Assembly: GCA_963277665.1 (NCBI GenBank)
Contig: OY728120.1
Location: 938,977,195 to 939,041,194 of the forward strand
From: Viscum album
Lineage: Eukaryota > Streptophyta > Magnoliopsida > Santalales > Viscaceae
DNA length: 64,000 bases
Direction: 5' to 3'
Positions 52,411 to 63,538 of the stretch are shown here, one piece after another. The notes under the pieces were generated by a model. The model saw only the letters and a list, made by a program, of their open reading frames with translations. It was not told the DNA's origin and ran no database searches. The position numbers and the translations under genes were made by a program. Numbering within the stretch: the first letter of the stretch is position 1; the number at the start of each line of letters is the position of its first letter.

Positions 52411-53380
52411 ATTTTAAGTCCCACTCTCAATGTAAGGGATCCTCTCATTCTCCTTCTTATTAAAGAGCCTTCATTATCTTATGCCTTCTATTTCCTATTA
52501 TTAATGTTGGGATATGTATTTACATTTACCTATTACTGCCCATAATATTTCCAAATTATGAGAGACCCCTTATGCTCTCATCAACCTATTTCCTTAATTT
52601 TTAAGTGATTTCATTATGAAACCGAATTTCCCCCATGATTATCCATGCTAAATAGTTGTATAGTGAATACTCGTACCCATTTCCTATCAAGGGTGTTCAC
52701 CTTTATGCACTTATACATAAATCTTGGGGACTTAATTGTATGAATTCTACACTCCATAATCTTGGAATAAAACGTGATGATAAATGATTCCATTTTTTAT
52801 GATCTATGTTGCACACTTAATCATGAGAATGAAATGAATTTGACAGGTGAGCCTGGAATTTTATAGAACTCTAATGCATTGGGTAGTGTTTAATCTCATT
52901 AGACATCATGTTGAGATAGGGAGTGAACCTGATTCCTTTATGATAATTTTTCCATCATGATGTCTTGGAATTTATTTTTTACCTATGTTTATGATGTATT
53001 GTTTTAAGTTATTTCGTCATTTCTCATGTTCCCTTTATGTTTTCATCTTATATCATGCCTCATTGTTCATGTTTATGAATCTAACCCCTTTTATGTACCA
53101 TTGATATTCTGATTTTCTAACATGTAATAATTTATTAATCATATTCCATTCTTATTCCCTTATTAGGATTTATAGATCTCCCATTTCTTATGTATATCCA
53201 TAGGTTATCTCATTCCATTTTAATTATGGTATTGTTAAGGAATTTTTCAATAAAGATGTTGTTTTCCCTATTTTAATATTTTATGTAATGCACCTAATTC
53301 CCAAAGACACTAGACATATCGATAACTATAATATTATGTAATAAATCATGTTTTAATGTGAAATAAAGATCATTTTTTAT

Positions 53381-53528
53381 AGATATGGTTGTTTGTGTGC
53401 ATATAGGTTTCAAGGTATACGCCTCCTTGTGTTAGTTGTGCCTTCGGCACTGGTCTCCATCTCCAAGCCTTTGGAGAGGAGATTGGGGTAGTTGAAGATC
53501 GAGCATCAATTTGGTTTGGATCATGAAA
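53381..53528 (+). repeat. E3 3' LTR, terminal 148 bp
   Basis: Reads GTTTGTGTGCATATAGGTTT, then CGCCTCCTTGTGTTAGTTGT and CTGGTC...GGGGTAGTTGA, ending GGATCATGAAA. It is collinear with 34485-34624. It is the missing end of the E3 3' LTR, displaced 10.6 kb by E4. Confidence 0.92.
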
Positions 53529-56229
53529 ATAAATTTAATTAGATAATTATATTCAGAAATATTTCTCTTTTTATTCAAATATATAACCATTTTGACGAAT
53601 TTATCTTGATAATGACTTAATTATATTTTAATATTTTACAAAATTATAATTGTTTCATTTCCCTCCCTTAAAAAAGTGTACCCCTTTCTCTCAATTATAC
53701 ACCCCACTTCGATCAATATATCTCCAAAAACCCCGAACCATTAATATTTCAAAAAACCTTATAAATATTTTAGATGTTCTGTTCCACTAAAAAATTGACT
53801 CTAGATTCCATAATAAGTGATCTAAAGGATATCTCCCAAAGAATAGGTAATCATCATACTTGACCCCTTTCGATTAATTTCTTCTATTACCACATCTAAA
53901 TATATGGTAATTATCATAAAATAATAAATTAATTATCCTTAATATACTAAAATGATATTATTATTATAAAACCCCAATTTTCCACCCTCTTTTCCATTAA
54001 ACAGAAATTGAAAGTATCACACATGTGTATATAAGGCTTATTGTCTCCGCATAGTGATACAATTCATTTTTCATCACCAATTTTCATATCTGGTTTTTAT
54101 GATGGTTTTAAGAGTAATATATGATCATTATAAAATAATTAAGCTTTTTAAATTATATTATCATATCTACCTTCTTTCATTCCAATACATTGTAAAACAA
54201 TTATGTCTCTCAGGCGTATATGTGGATGACTACCTCCATAAAGCGATGTGATCAATTTTTCATTTTTGTTTTATATGGATGGAAATAAGGATTGATTTAA
54301 TGAATATATATTATTTATATGATATAATAATGATTATTTAATGTTTATTTATTATTTATACTTCTTTAATTATATCCATCAAAAATTGAGAACCAAGTTC
54401 ATGCGTAGATACAGCTTACCGTCTCCATGAATGTTGTAATTCATTTTTCTATATCTATATTTTATGGATGAATATAAATAATTATATATGATATTTATAT
54501 AATTATAGATATTATTAACATTATGTAACCATGATCAAAGTACATGGACCGCAACTACCTAACCAAAACATACATGAAAAATGAAGCAGTTATCACTCAG
54601 AATAGTGATTTTAATAAATAACTACTAATAAACAAGGGATAAAAGGTTATTAATAAAACATATATAGTATTATATATGTTATTATGGTTCTTTAATATGT
54701 TCATAATAAATCTATAATTATTATGCTATAGTTTTTAGTACATATGAAGGAAGATATACTTGAGTTAAGAGTTTATTTCACAATCTCATCACTGTTCGAG
54801 ATTGTTTATTTTTAAAAATCCACTAAGGAAATTATTTATTATTTATATATTAAACCCAATATATTTTCCTAACCTATTTTAATAATAATAAATTTCATTT
54901 TTCCCATTCATTTTTATCTCTTTAATTATTCAAGATACCGAAATAATGTTTTTGAGTAAAACTGACTTTGTTTTTCTACTCGGTTGGAAATCATTTTCTT
55001 CCATGTACATATTTTCCATAAAATGTCTAAAAAATGTTTTTAATTTTATAAAATCATTTATTAAATACATTTTTACCGATTTTTAAGTTTTAACTAATTA
55101 GTTTAAAATTATCCTTATTATTAATTTCAAAATGATCTACTTTTTGAACATTTTACAAAAGTGAGAAAGCAATGTTTTTTAACATATACGGAATGAATAT
55201 AATTTCCATAAATCATGATCACTAAATAATTTTATGATTAATTTAAATTTTATAATATTATCTTAAAATAAAAAAAATCCATAATATTTGAAAAAATCAT
55301 AAGAATTTTTAAATTGAAAAGTGTACTTTCCTCAAGAAATGTTCCACTGATCCTTTTAAGGTATTTTCATTTCTATCAATATACATTATTGAATATTTTG
55401 ATTTATTTAGTATATAATCAAATTATACCATTCACCATATTTCTATGTATGTTTTTTTATTACTTTTACTAGGGTAACTATTGTTATTTTGAATGAAAGT
55501 TTTTCGAATACAGATAATTATTGATTGTTAAGGCTTGTTTATTAAGTTTTATTATTTATCCATATGATGGATGAATTAAAATTATTAAGTGATAGGTGGG
55601 GCCTATAATTAATAATACTCATGATAAATTTGTACGTAACATGATACAAACTATATTGGGTATTTTTCTAAAGCCTTACCCATTTATATACATGTCTGGA
55701 CATGGGGACTTGATAGTATTTTTAGATTTCTTGGCATAAGGCCTTGATGGTAAATTTCATATATCCAATATTATGAATTCAATAATTATGAAATTATTTA
55801 TTGATTTATATTACATTATTTTAATATTTATGATATCCAGGTATAAGTTTCTAGCTCATGTGATTTTCTTTACATCATTATTTGATCATCATTTATTCTT
55901 GTGATATTATTCATACCTTATTAGCTTTCACTATATTCATACCCTTAATGAGTATCTTACCTCGCCAATTTATTAATTTTACATTCCCTAAGATTCCAAG
56001 AACTGTATTATGATTGATATATAGGGATAATAAAATGGTAATAATGGTTACCTCAAAGAAAATACTTTTTTTATTTATTATTTCAAATTTATGTGACTTT
56101 TCAAGTATGTATATATTTTACCGAGAATGAAAAACTATTATATCCTTTGATATGATAACACTTGTATCTATTAACAATGTAATAATGTATCCACTGGATC
56201 TGGGCTGCTAGGATTGGGGTTTTATTGTA
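53529..56229 (+). repeat. E2 3' LTR, second part
   Basis: Collinear with 22250-24840. Anchors are CTTGATAATGA(C/A)TTAATTATAT, AAAGTATCA...GTGTATATA(A/T)GGC, CCTCCA(T/C)AAA(G/A)CGATGTGATC, and TTGGCATAAGGCC(T/A)TGA. Its last 40 bp differ from the 5' copy mainly by G/A and C/T changes. It ends at about 56229, where E5 begins. Confidence 0.9.
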
Positions 56230-56230
56230 G

Positions 56231-57882
56231 TGAATTTACTTGTGTTGCTATCTAAACTGGCACCCAACATGGTCTTCCACTGGCCCGAAGGTGGTTCCTG
56301 GTCTACATGGGTTGGAAAATATTTCTTTGGAATAAAGGAAAATCAGGTTGGGAATGATTTAAACATTAAATAATTGTTATCATGCAATGTATTTTCTCTT
56401 CAAAATCTAGCATGACCCATCTAGGAGTCGAACATCCTCACCAAACAAATAAGTCAGAATAGATAACAAATATAAAATATTTAAAATAATATTTATTCAT
56501 CCATTATATAAAATATACATAAAATAATCCCTCTACATACCCTCTATATTCCCACTATAGAAACAAATCTCTCCAATCACCGCTAACTCTCTCTATATAT
56601 ATCATCACCACTAAATTACCCAAGTCTCCCATGATAGTGTAATCCACTAAGAACCATATCTGAAACCTAGGAAACTAGTAACATCAAATGCCTTAAATCA
56701 TATTGACTCTCCATGAGTGGACTAGAACAAAACTAAGAGTTTAAAGGAGGGTTGAAAATAAAATTTATTAGGTGTGATCATAAATACACATTTTAGTCCA
56801 CCGCCCACCATAATATATTCCAAAATTTTAATTAAATATACACTTTCAAGAGAGTTTCAATATATATATATATATATATGGTTTTTCTCAAACACTTTAT
56901 AAACAAAATAAACATCATGACATAAATAATTTTTAAAAAAAACATCCCCCTTATTTTTAAAGAGGAAAATAAGGGTGGAACCAACACCGTTTCCCAAACC
57001 AGGGTAAAAACATTTGAAAAAAAACAATGCACATATGACCTAAACCATTATTTCAATCCAACCTATAATTAAATGATATTTTTTAAAACTCTTTGAATAC
57101 AAAAAAACTATATTTATATTTTATTTCCTAGAAAACCCCATATCCTCCTCCTTAAACATATTTTTAATAAAATCCTTTTTTTCAAAACAACACTAGTTTT
57201 CTATTTTTAAGAAACCCATGATTTTAAAATAATTTTACAAATCATTTTGAAAATAAAAACAAATACATAAAAATTGAATAAGTCATAATAGGCACCACAT
57301 ATCATATACATTACAAAATTTATTAAGAGACAATATTCAAATAAAAAATCATTGTGAAATGGATAAAATAGAATAACAAATTCAATCCTCTAAAACATAT
57401 TAAAAACGATCTAGCGTCATGTGAAAAATCCTAAGGTACTAGTAATAATGACCAAAATTGGAAATAAGAAACCAATTTTAGAAATACTAAATATGTCCAC
57501 ATCCCTGTCATTCATTTCAAACAATCCCAAAATAAAAAGTCCTAAATCTCATTCATTTCATATGATAAAAAAAGGTTTCTAGCTCAAATGACCAATCACC
57601 CCTCTTGGTCTAACTAATGGGGTGTAGTCAAGAAAAATTCCCTAGATAAGGTATTGTTTAAAACTAGGAATTTACCCCATAAATGTCACTAAATATTATT
57701 AGGACTCCCATTAAAATTCAAATGTAGGTTAGGAATCAAAAATCAAATACAAAAAATATACAGTATTCGGAAGTAACACATGCCTCACCTCCTACAAACT
57801 CAAAAAAATTATCCCCAATCAAATACATTCATATGAACCACAATATGAATAATTAATTCCAATCAGTCCCCAAGGTGTTACA
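56231..57882 (-). repeat. E5 3' LTR
   Basis: Aligns with 61048-62178 over about 1.1 kb. Anchors are CTAGCATGACCCAT against ACAGCATGACCCAT, CTCCCATGATAGTG, AGAGGAAAAT(A/T)AGGGTGGAA, and ATATTCAAATAAAAAAT. The right edge is placed at GGTGTTACA (57882), which on the minus strand is the start TGTAACACC. That edge is inferred, since the other LTR is truncated before it. Confidence 0.72.
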
Positions 57883-58148
57883 ATCCATAATGACAATAAA
57901 ATTTCCATGGGCTCAATTGAGGGTCTCACAAGCTTCAAAAAAATCACTAAAAGTTCCAAACAAGCCTTTAAAACATAATTATCCCCAATCAAATACATTC
58001 ATATGAACCACAATATGAATAATTAATTCCAATCAGTCCCCAAGGTGTTACAATCCATAATGACAATAAAATTTCCATGGGCTCAATTGAGGGTCTCACA
58101 AGCTTCAAAAAAATCACTAAAAGTTCCAAACAAGCCTTTAAAACATAA
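57809..58148. repeat. Exact 170-bp tandem duplication
   Basis: Two adjacent copies (57809-57978, 57979-58148) appear identical base for base in an otherwise strongly decayed region. The unit includes the inferred LTR edge, so the TGTAACACC start is present twice. Confidence 0.95.
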
Positions 58149-61031
58149 TGTTGTGAATGTAAATCCATTTCATCCATGTTTCTAAGTCATTTTAAATACC
58201 ATTCCAAATTTCCTTTAAATCCAAATTTTCTAATAGATTGAAACCCATTTAAGTACAAAAAATTGTATCCAAATAAATTTGGAAAATCATACACTTTCCC
58301 TTTGAGACCAAATTTTATTAAAAACCTCCAAGGGTCTGAAATGCCACCCATAAATTTAACTCAAATCCCTAATGGGGCCAAACCATTTGGGAACCTCCCA
58401 TTTAATTTAAATAAATTCTTGAAATATTTTTAAAATAATTAGTATTTTCAGAACTATTTGCAATGAAAATTAAAACCTTTGATAAATACCTTTTAAATTC
58501 CACTGGACCTTTATAAATTTTAAACACTATTTTAAATTCCATTCTGGAAATCCATAAATACCTGTTGTGCATGGTTATACAAAATCAAATTATAACTATA
58601 CTTTAAAATTGTAAAGCCCATTTATTTTCATGGTAGCCAAGATAAAATCTAATTTATATTACAAATATTCTATTAGAACATTTGATACTTTGAATGGGAA
58701 ATTAAAACATAATTATATAACACCAAACAACCAATTGTTAAAAAAATTAATGTTGGCCTGGGAAAACCTACATCAAAAATTGGTGAAACCTATTTAAATT
58801 AGATGAACCATGTATCCTTCAATGGAATACACCTTAATAGGTAAAATTAAATCCCAATAGACCCAAAACACCTATAATTCAAGTTTTATAACCACCATAA
58901 AGTCAAATCATGGCCTTGGATTCCCTAGGGTTCATGGGTGGGAGAAGAATAAAGTGGTAATAGGTTTTGAGGGAAGAAAAATATAGAAACAAAGGAGATA
59001 AGTACTCACTTGAGGTATCATTTTGAAAATAATGGATATAATGGATTGGAATCTAGGATTAAGAGAGGGATGTGAGGGAGGAAGAGAATTCATTGAAGGG
59101 GGATCAGCCAAGGGGTGTGACATGTGAGGTAAAAGAGAGGGAAAGGAATGTTTATTTTCAATTATTAGAAAATATGAAATTCCATAAAATAAAACAAAAA
59201 AATAGGCAACCCACAGTATTTAACAAATCATTCAGTACCCATTCAGCCCACACTGAACAACCTTGAAGACCTTTCACAATTTCCCCTTGGACCATGCATG
59301 GTTTAACTAGAAATATTCTAAACATTCCAAATGACACTATCCAATTATCAATCCAATGGAATGGTTACTTCATGGTTACATCTATCCCTAGGCAACCTAT
59401 TAAACCGAAAATAGTATCCAATAGATTTTAAATACAAAACTGAATTTTACTAAAATAAAAAATACTAAAAAATAAAATAATTTAACAAAAAATTAACTCC
59501 ATAGTGACATTATAAGCACAAAATATTTTCCACACCATGCCAATTTATCCCCCCATTAAGTATTATGTTAAAGTATATGATAATTAAAAATAAATTACTA
59601 AATTAACCCTTAAGGTAAAAGAGATATTTCCTTAAATAATCATTAAAATTCTCAGAAAACATCAAATATCTTCCATTGAAATCCACTCTATATAAACTCA
59701 AAGTCTCTATGGATATTAAGACCTAAAATATGTTTCCCCTCCATTTATAAAAAATATAAAATTGTGGAATAATATTCATCCACTTTTCCATTAAGAGAGT
59801 GGGCATCTCTAAAACCCCCCAATCATAAAATCTCTTCAATAATATCAAGGAAACTCTGGATAAATCCAAACATAAAATAATATCCAATACAAAAAGATAT
59901 TACTATTATAATTGGGCCTTATTTCACTAAAATTGAAATAGAAATCATTTTATAATTTCATCCCTAATAATTATCCTAAATTGATCAATTTAAAATGTTT
60001 CCAAAACGAAGTTCAAAATACAATTCAATCATTCATAAAAACCAATTCAAAAAAAATAACATTTTAATGTAACTTCAAACCACCCCTAATGTATCAAAAC
60101 CCAAAAATCTCTAAAATATAGTTTTCCAAAAATCTTGGCATCCATTAAATTGAGAATCCCACTTCCAGGATTTCCCTTTATTTTCAAAAACATCTTATCC
60201 ACTTAAATCTTTCAAAACATTTTTAACTTATTGAAAATCAAAAAACATTCTAGATTTGTTGATAAAAAACACATTTCAAAATTTCATAATGAATTCAAGA
60301 TCATCAAAGAAATTATGAAACCCAATCCCACATTACAAACAATATCTAATTCCTTATTTTAAATCTAAAAACTTTTTTATCATTAAAATTATTTTTTGGC
60401 ACATGAAAATCCAATTTTACCTCACACAAGAAATCATATAAAAAATCATAGCAAAACCCTCAATTGAAAACCAATCAAATGATGCTATAATATCATAAGA
60501 CCCATGATGAATCTTTTCCAATTTCCCTAACCACTCAAGGAAATACAAGGGTTAAGGTTTCTAAATAGAAAAAAAATTGGATTTGGAATTGGGATTGACT
60601 TGGACACATAGTTTATATCCATGTACCAACCATGAAATGGTCCCTAAAATGTATTTGAAACCATGATATTGGTAGTTATAAGGTCTTTCAAGACTAAAAA
60701 TCTTACCACATGCATTGATTCACATTTATGTCTCTGTCTCAAATCATAAAATATGAACCCCAAGGAAACTCAAGACATTCCAATGATGATCAAAGCACCC
60801 CCATTATAGGCATCAAATAATAATCCATCAAATTTATTAAATATAAATAAAAAATTATAAAAAGAATATCCTCCTATATAAATTTCATGCTCCATGTGAG
60901 AAAGATCCCATAGAACACTCCCTACTTCTACAATTTTATTTCCACAATAAATTCTAGCTCAATTGAACCTTGAAAAACCTAAATAACATAAGTTATATCA
61001 ATGGTCCTAGGCTATAATGAAAAAACAATGT
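58149..61031 (-). other. E5 internal region, non-coding
   Basis: No open frame of note and no gag, protease, RT or integrase motif in any frame. A purine-rich patch at 58930-59150 is the only compositional feature. Otherwise AT-rich, decayed sequence. Confidence 0.6.
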
Positions 61032-61043
61032 CTCTAATACCAT
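61032..61043 (-). other. E5 primer binding site
   Basis: On the minus strand TGGTATTAGAGA, one transition from the initiator-Met site TGGTATCAGAG. It lies at the inner edge of the 5' LTR. Confidence 0.75.
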
Positions 61044-61047
61044 TAAT

Positions 61048-62178
61048 AATAAACTGACCTGAGTCTCCATTTAAAATAACACTTGACCCGGTCCTCCACT
61101 AGCCTGAAGGCTATTCCCAATTCCAATGTGCAGTAAACTAGTGTCTGGGAATCAAAGAATACCATGTTGGGACTTATTTTACTGATATATTAGAGTTAAT
61201 TTATGTATAATTTTCTCTTTAAAATACAGCATGACCCATACTTGAGTTTTATTCCCATGCCAAAAAGGAAAACAATAATTGATAATAGATATAAACAATT
61301 TAAATAATTTTTTAAACAAATAGTATATAAAATAGTTATGAACTAATCCCTCCACTCACACTCCATATTTCCTATATATAAGTTACTCCCTCTACTCACC
61401 CCCAACTCTCTCTACAAAAATCATCATCACCCAATCACCCCAGTCCTATATTATAGTGAAATATATCAAGAACCATAATTTTAATCTAGTAAAACACTAA
61501 CCACAAAATCCTCAAATCAAATCCATAATCTATGAGTGGTCAAGAATAGAACCCAAAGATAAAAAGATGTCTGATAATAAAATTTAATAGGTATTAGAAT
61601 AAAAACACTGATTAGGCCACCACCTATCTTTATACATTCCAAATATTATATTAAAGATGCATATTCAAGTTAGTTTTAATATAGATATAAAAATATGGTT
61701 TTCTCATACAATTTAGATAAAACTAAACAATATTACATAAATACATTTTACAAAAAAACCACTTGTTTTTTAAGAGGAAAATTAGGGTGGAAACAATATC
61801 ATTTTTCAAAGTATGGTAAAAACATTGGAAAACAGATGAGGCTCCAAAAATATAAATCCACTATTTCAATCCAATATATAAATCATAGAATTTAATTAAA
61901 ACTCTTTTCATGCCATGAAATGATGATATTAAAAATTCATTCCCAAAAAATTCATTTCCTCTTCTTTACAAAAAAGTTTAATAAAAAACTATTTCAAAAA
62001 AACACCACACTCACATTTTTAAACAATTGGTTCTTATCAATTTATTTCACAAATAAATATGAAAACCAAAACATTGCAATAAAAATATAATAGTTCAAAA
62101 TAGTAACAACACTTCCTAAGTATACTAAAATAGATAAAGGAATATTGTTCAAATAAAAAATAAATGAGTAGGGGATGC
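61048..62178 (-). repeat. E5 5' LTR, inner part (truncated by E6)
   Basis: Homologous to 56231-57345 and stops at 62178 next to TGTCACGACCC. GATGC (62174-62178) would be the E6 target duplication if the other side is found. Confidence 0.8.
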
Positions 62179-62851
62179 TGTCACGACCCGCCCTCGGGGT
62201 CCGTGCCGTGACTACCCCAAGCCCGCCTTCCATAGGCCAGGGGCTGGCGACTAGCACCAAGGCGTAAATCCCAGTAAAAAGGGAAGGAATTGCCTTTGTA
62301 AAGTAAACAAACACCACAGAGTAAGCAAGCGGAAAGTAAACACTAAACAAAAGCAGAGTACAACTGAAAGTGCGGTAAAGTAAATGGGCCAGTATACAAA
62401 CCCAAACTGAAAGTAAAGTACAACTCGAAAGGGAAAACAGCAACTGAAAAGTAAAAGCCGCTACACCGAGCTGTCCACTGGAAATCCCACCTGAAGGGTG
62501 GGTACAGATAGCTCATCTGCTCCACAGTTCCCGCCGTCCGCTCCGTGCACGTCCCGCCCAGTGGTCCACCTCCGGGTATCGTCCCGCTCTGCAAGCCTCA
62601 GCTAAGGTCAACGCTGTCCGTCGTCTGCAACCAACACAACGTAGTGCGGGCAAAGCCCGTGCAGGGGTGAGTATAAGCTACTCAGTAGGGACCCCGAGAC
62701 CCCTGAAGGTCTCTAAAATCCACAAAGGATAAATCACGAAGAAAGGTACAATCACGAAGTAACAACTGACTCTGCTTAGGTATATGCCCATACATATACC
62801 TAAGTCATCAAATTCAAATACGCTCCAACCTCCGAGCCCAAGTACAACTCA

Positions 62852-62960
62852 GTCCACACAGGAAAGTAAACGTATTCCACACAGGAAAGCAAAACGTAAT
62901 CCACACAGGATTGCACAACACAATCCACACAGGAAAGCAACAGATTCAGCTCACACAGGT
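62852..62960. repeat. TCCACACAGGAAAG tandem array
   Basis: About five imperfect units of 23-28 bp with the core (A/T)TCCACACAGGA(A/T). Confidence 0.88.
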
Positions 62961-63050
62961 ATACTTCTTCAAAGGACGATAAAGATGATCTCTGATCCAT
63001 CTAAGTCGTCGGACCCACGAAGGATCGATAGGTAACTAACCCCCGCAAAA

Positions 63051-63190
63051 GACCCACACAGGATCGGGCCCACATAGGACCTGTAGATAAGCACCGCAAA
63101 GACCCACACAGGATCGGGCCCACACAGGACCTGTAGATAGTCACCGCAAGACCCACACAGGATCGGGCCCACACAGGACCTGTAGCACTG
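63051..63190. repeat. 50-bp tandem array in E6 LTR
   Basis: Nearly three copies of a 49-50 bp unit containing GACCCACACAGGATCGGGCC followed by CACACAGGACCTGTAGATA. It is the young counterpart of the GTGGAACCCCC/GTGTGGGTCC array of E3, on the opposite strand. Confidence 0.92.
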
Positions 63191-63224
63191 ATCCACGTAG
63201 GATCGCTGAGTGATGTAGTCGTCG

Positions 63225-63320
63225 TCGTCGAATCCACATAGGATCTATGTACTGTCGTCATCGCAGTCACAGTAGCAGTAGTAGCAGTAGTAGTCACAGT
63301 AACAGTCGCAGCCAGCACTA
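63225..63320. repeat. Trinucleotide-like (CAGTAG)n region
   Basis: GTCGTC and CAGTAG/CAGTCA-type triplet runs. They give long but repetitive open frames on the minus strand that are not taken as genes. Confidence 0.75.
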
Positions 63321-63512
63321 GGGTTCCCGCACACAGCAAGTTCGTTCGGAGGGTCCGCTCCACGAGCCGAGAGGCTGATACATCAACTGTCACAAAGTCC
63401 AGAGTTGATGTATCCCAAAGTTCCGTATCGTCAACAGGAACTCAACGCAACAGACGGCGCGTCGATCGGACTCCCGGTCTGAGAGTTATTGGCATTTTCG
63501 TCCCCGGGGCCC

Positions 63513-63538
63513 GGTTGGTTTTTAAGGAAAAACCAACC
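63513..63538. other. Perfect 11-bp hairpin in E6 LTR
   Basis: Arms GGTTGGTTTTT and AAAAACCAACC with loop AAGG. The next unit has a related, one-base-bulged hairpin at 63680-63702 (GTTGGTTTCGT / ACGAACCAAC). Confidence 0.85.

Larger units (their letters stand above)
42745..53380 (+). mobile_element. E4: innermost Ty3/gypsy Tekay-like element
   Basis: 5' LTR 42745-45203 and 3' LTR 50221-53380, with a 689-bp insertion in the 3' copy. Removing that insertion and its 12-bp duplication leaves 2459 bp, equal to the 5' LTR length. AGAT flanks both ends (42741-42744 and 53381-53384), a likely remnant of the target duplication. The internal region holds all gypsy domains and a chromodomain tail, broken by stops. 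LTR similarity looks higher than for E2 and E3, as expected for a later arrival. Confidence 0.92.
50221..53380 (+). repeat. E4 3' LTR with internal 689-bp insertion
   Basis: Matches 42745-45203 on both sides of the insertion at 51722-52410. Ends near TTTTTTAT before AGAT, after which E3 LTR sequence resumes at GTTTGTGTG. Confidence 0.92.
31365..53528 (+). mobile_element. E3: Ty3/gypsy element nested in E2, itself split by E4
   Basis: 5' LTR 31365-34624, internal region 34625-39589, and 3' LTR in parts 39590-42744 and 53381-53528. The two parts sum to about 3.3 kb, as does the 5' LTR. The last 148 bp (53381-53528) match the end of the 5' LTR and bring the sequence back to E2. Chromodomain type. 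A target duplication is no longer evident. Confidence 0.88.
20778..56229 (+). mobile_element. E2: outer Ty3/gypsy Tekay-like element, split by nested E3
   Basis: 5' LTR 20778-24840, internal region 24841-29839, and 3' LTR in two parts, 29840-31364 and 53529-56229. The two parts together (about 4.2 kb) match the 5' LTR (about 4.1 kb) from end to end, and the break falls where E3 starts and ends. Gag, protease, RT, RNase H, integrase and a chromodomain tail are all visible but heavily mutated. E2 must predate E3 and E4. Confidence 0.88.
56231..62178 (-). mobile_element. E5: LTR element without visible coding region
   Basis: Two homologous segments, 56231 to about 57882 and 61048-62178, act as 3' and 5' LTRs on the minus strand, with a primer site at 61032-61043. 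The roughly 3 kb between them shows no retroviral domain in any frame. This makes it a non-autonomous element (LARD-like). Alternatively it could be an autonomous element reduced by deletion. The 5' LTR is cut at 62178 by E6, and its outer part should lie right of the window. Confidence 0.7.

Noticed and set aside
62042..62443. 133-codon open stretch on the minus strand with hydrophobic runs
   Set aside because: It crosses the junction between the E5 and E6 LTRs, so it cannot be an inherited gene. The hydrophobicity comes from T-rich sequence.
62852..63190. CRISPR-like array of short repeats
   Set aside because: Spacing is short and spacers are themselves repetitive. The context is a plant LTR.
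63001..63393. 130-codon open stretch on the minus strand rich in Thr and Val
   Set aside because: It arises from triplet-like and 50-bp repeats in the E6 LTR. No domain is visible and there is no independent support for coding.
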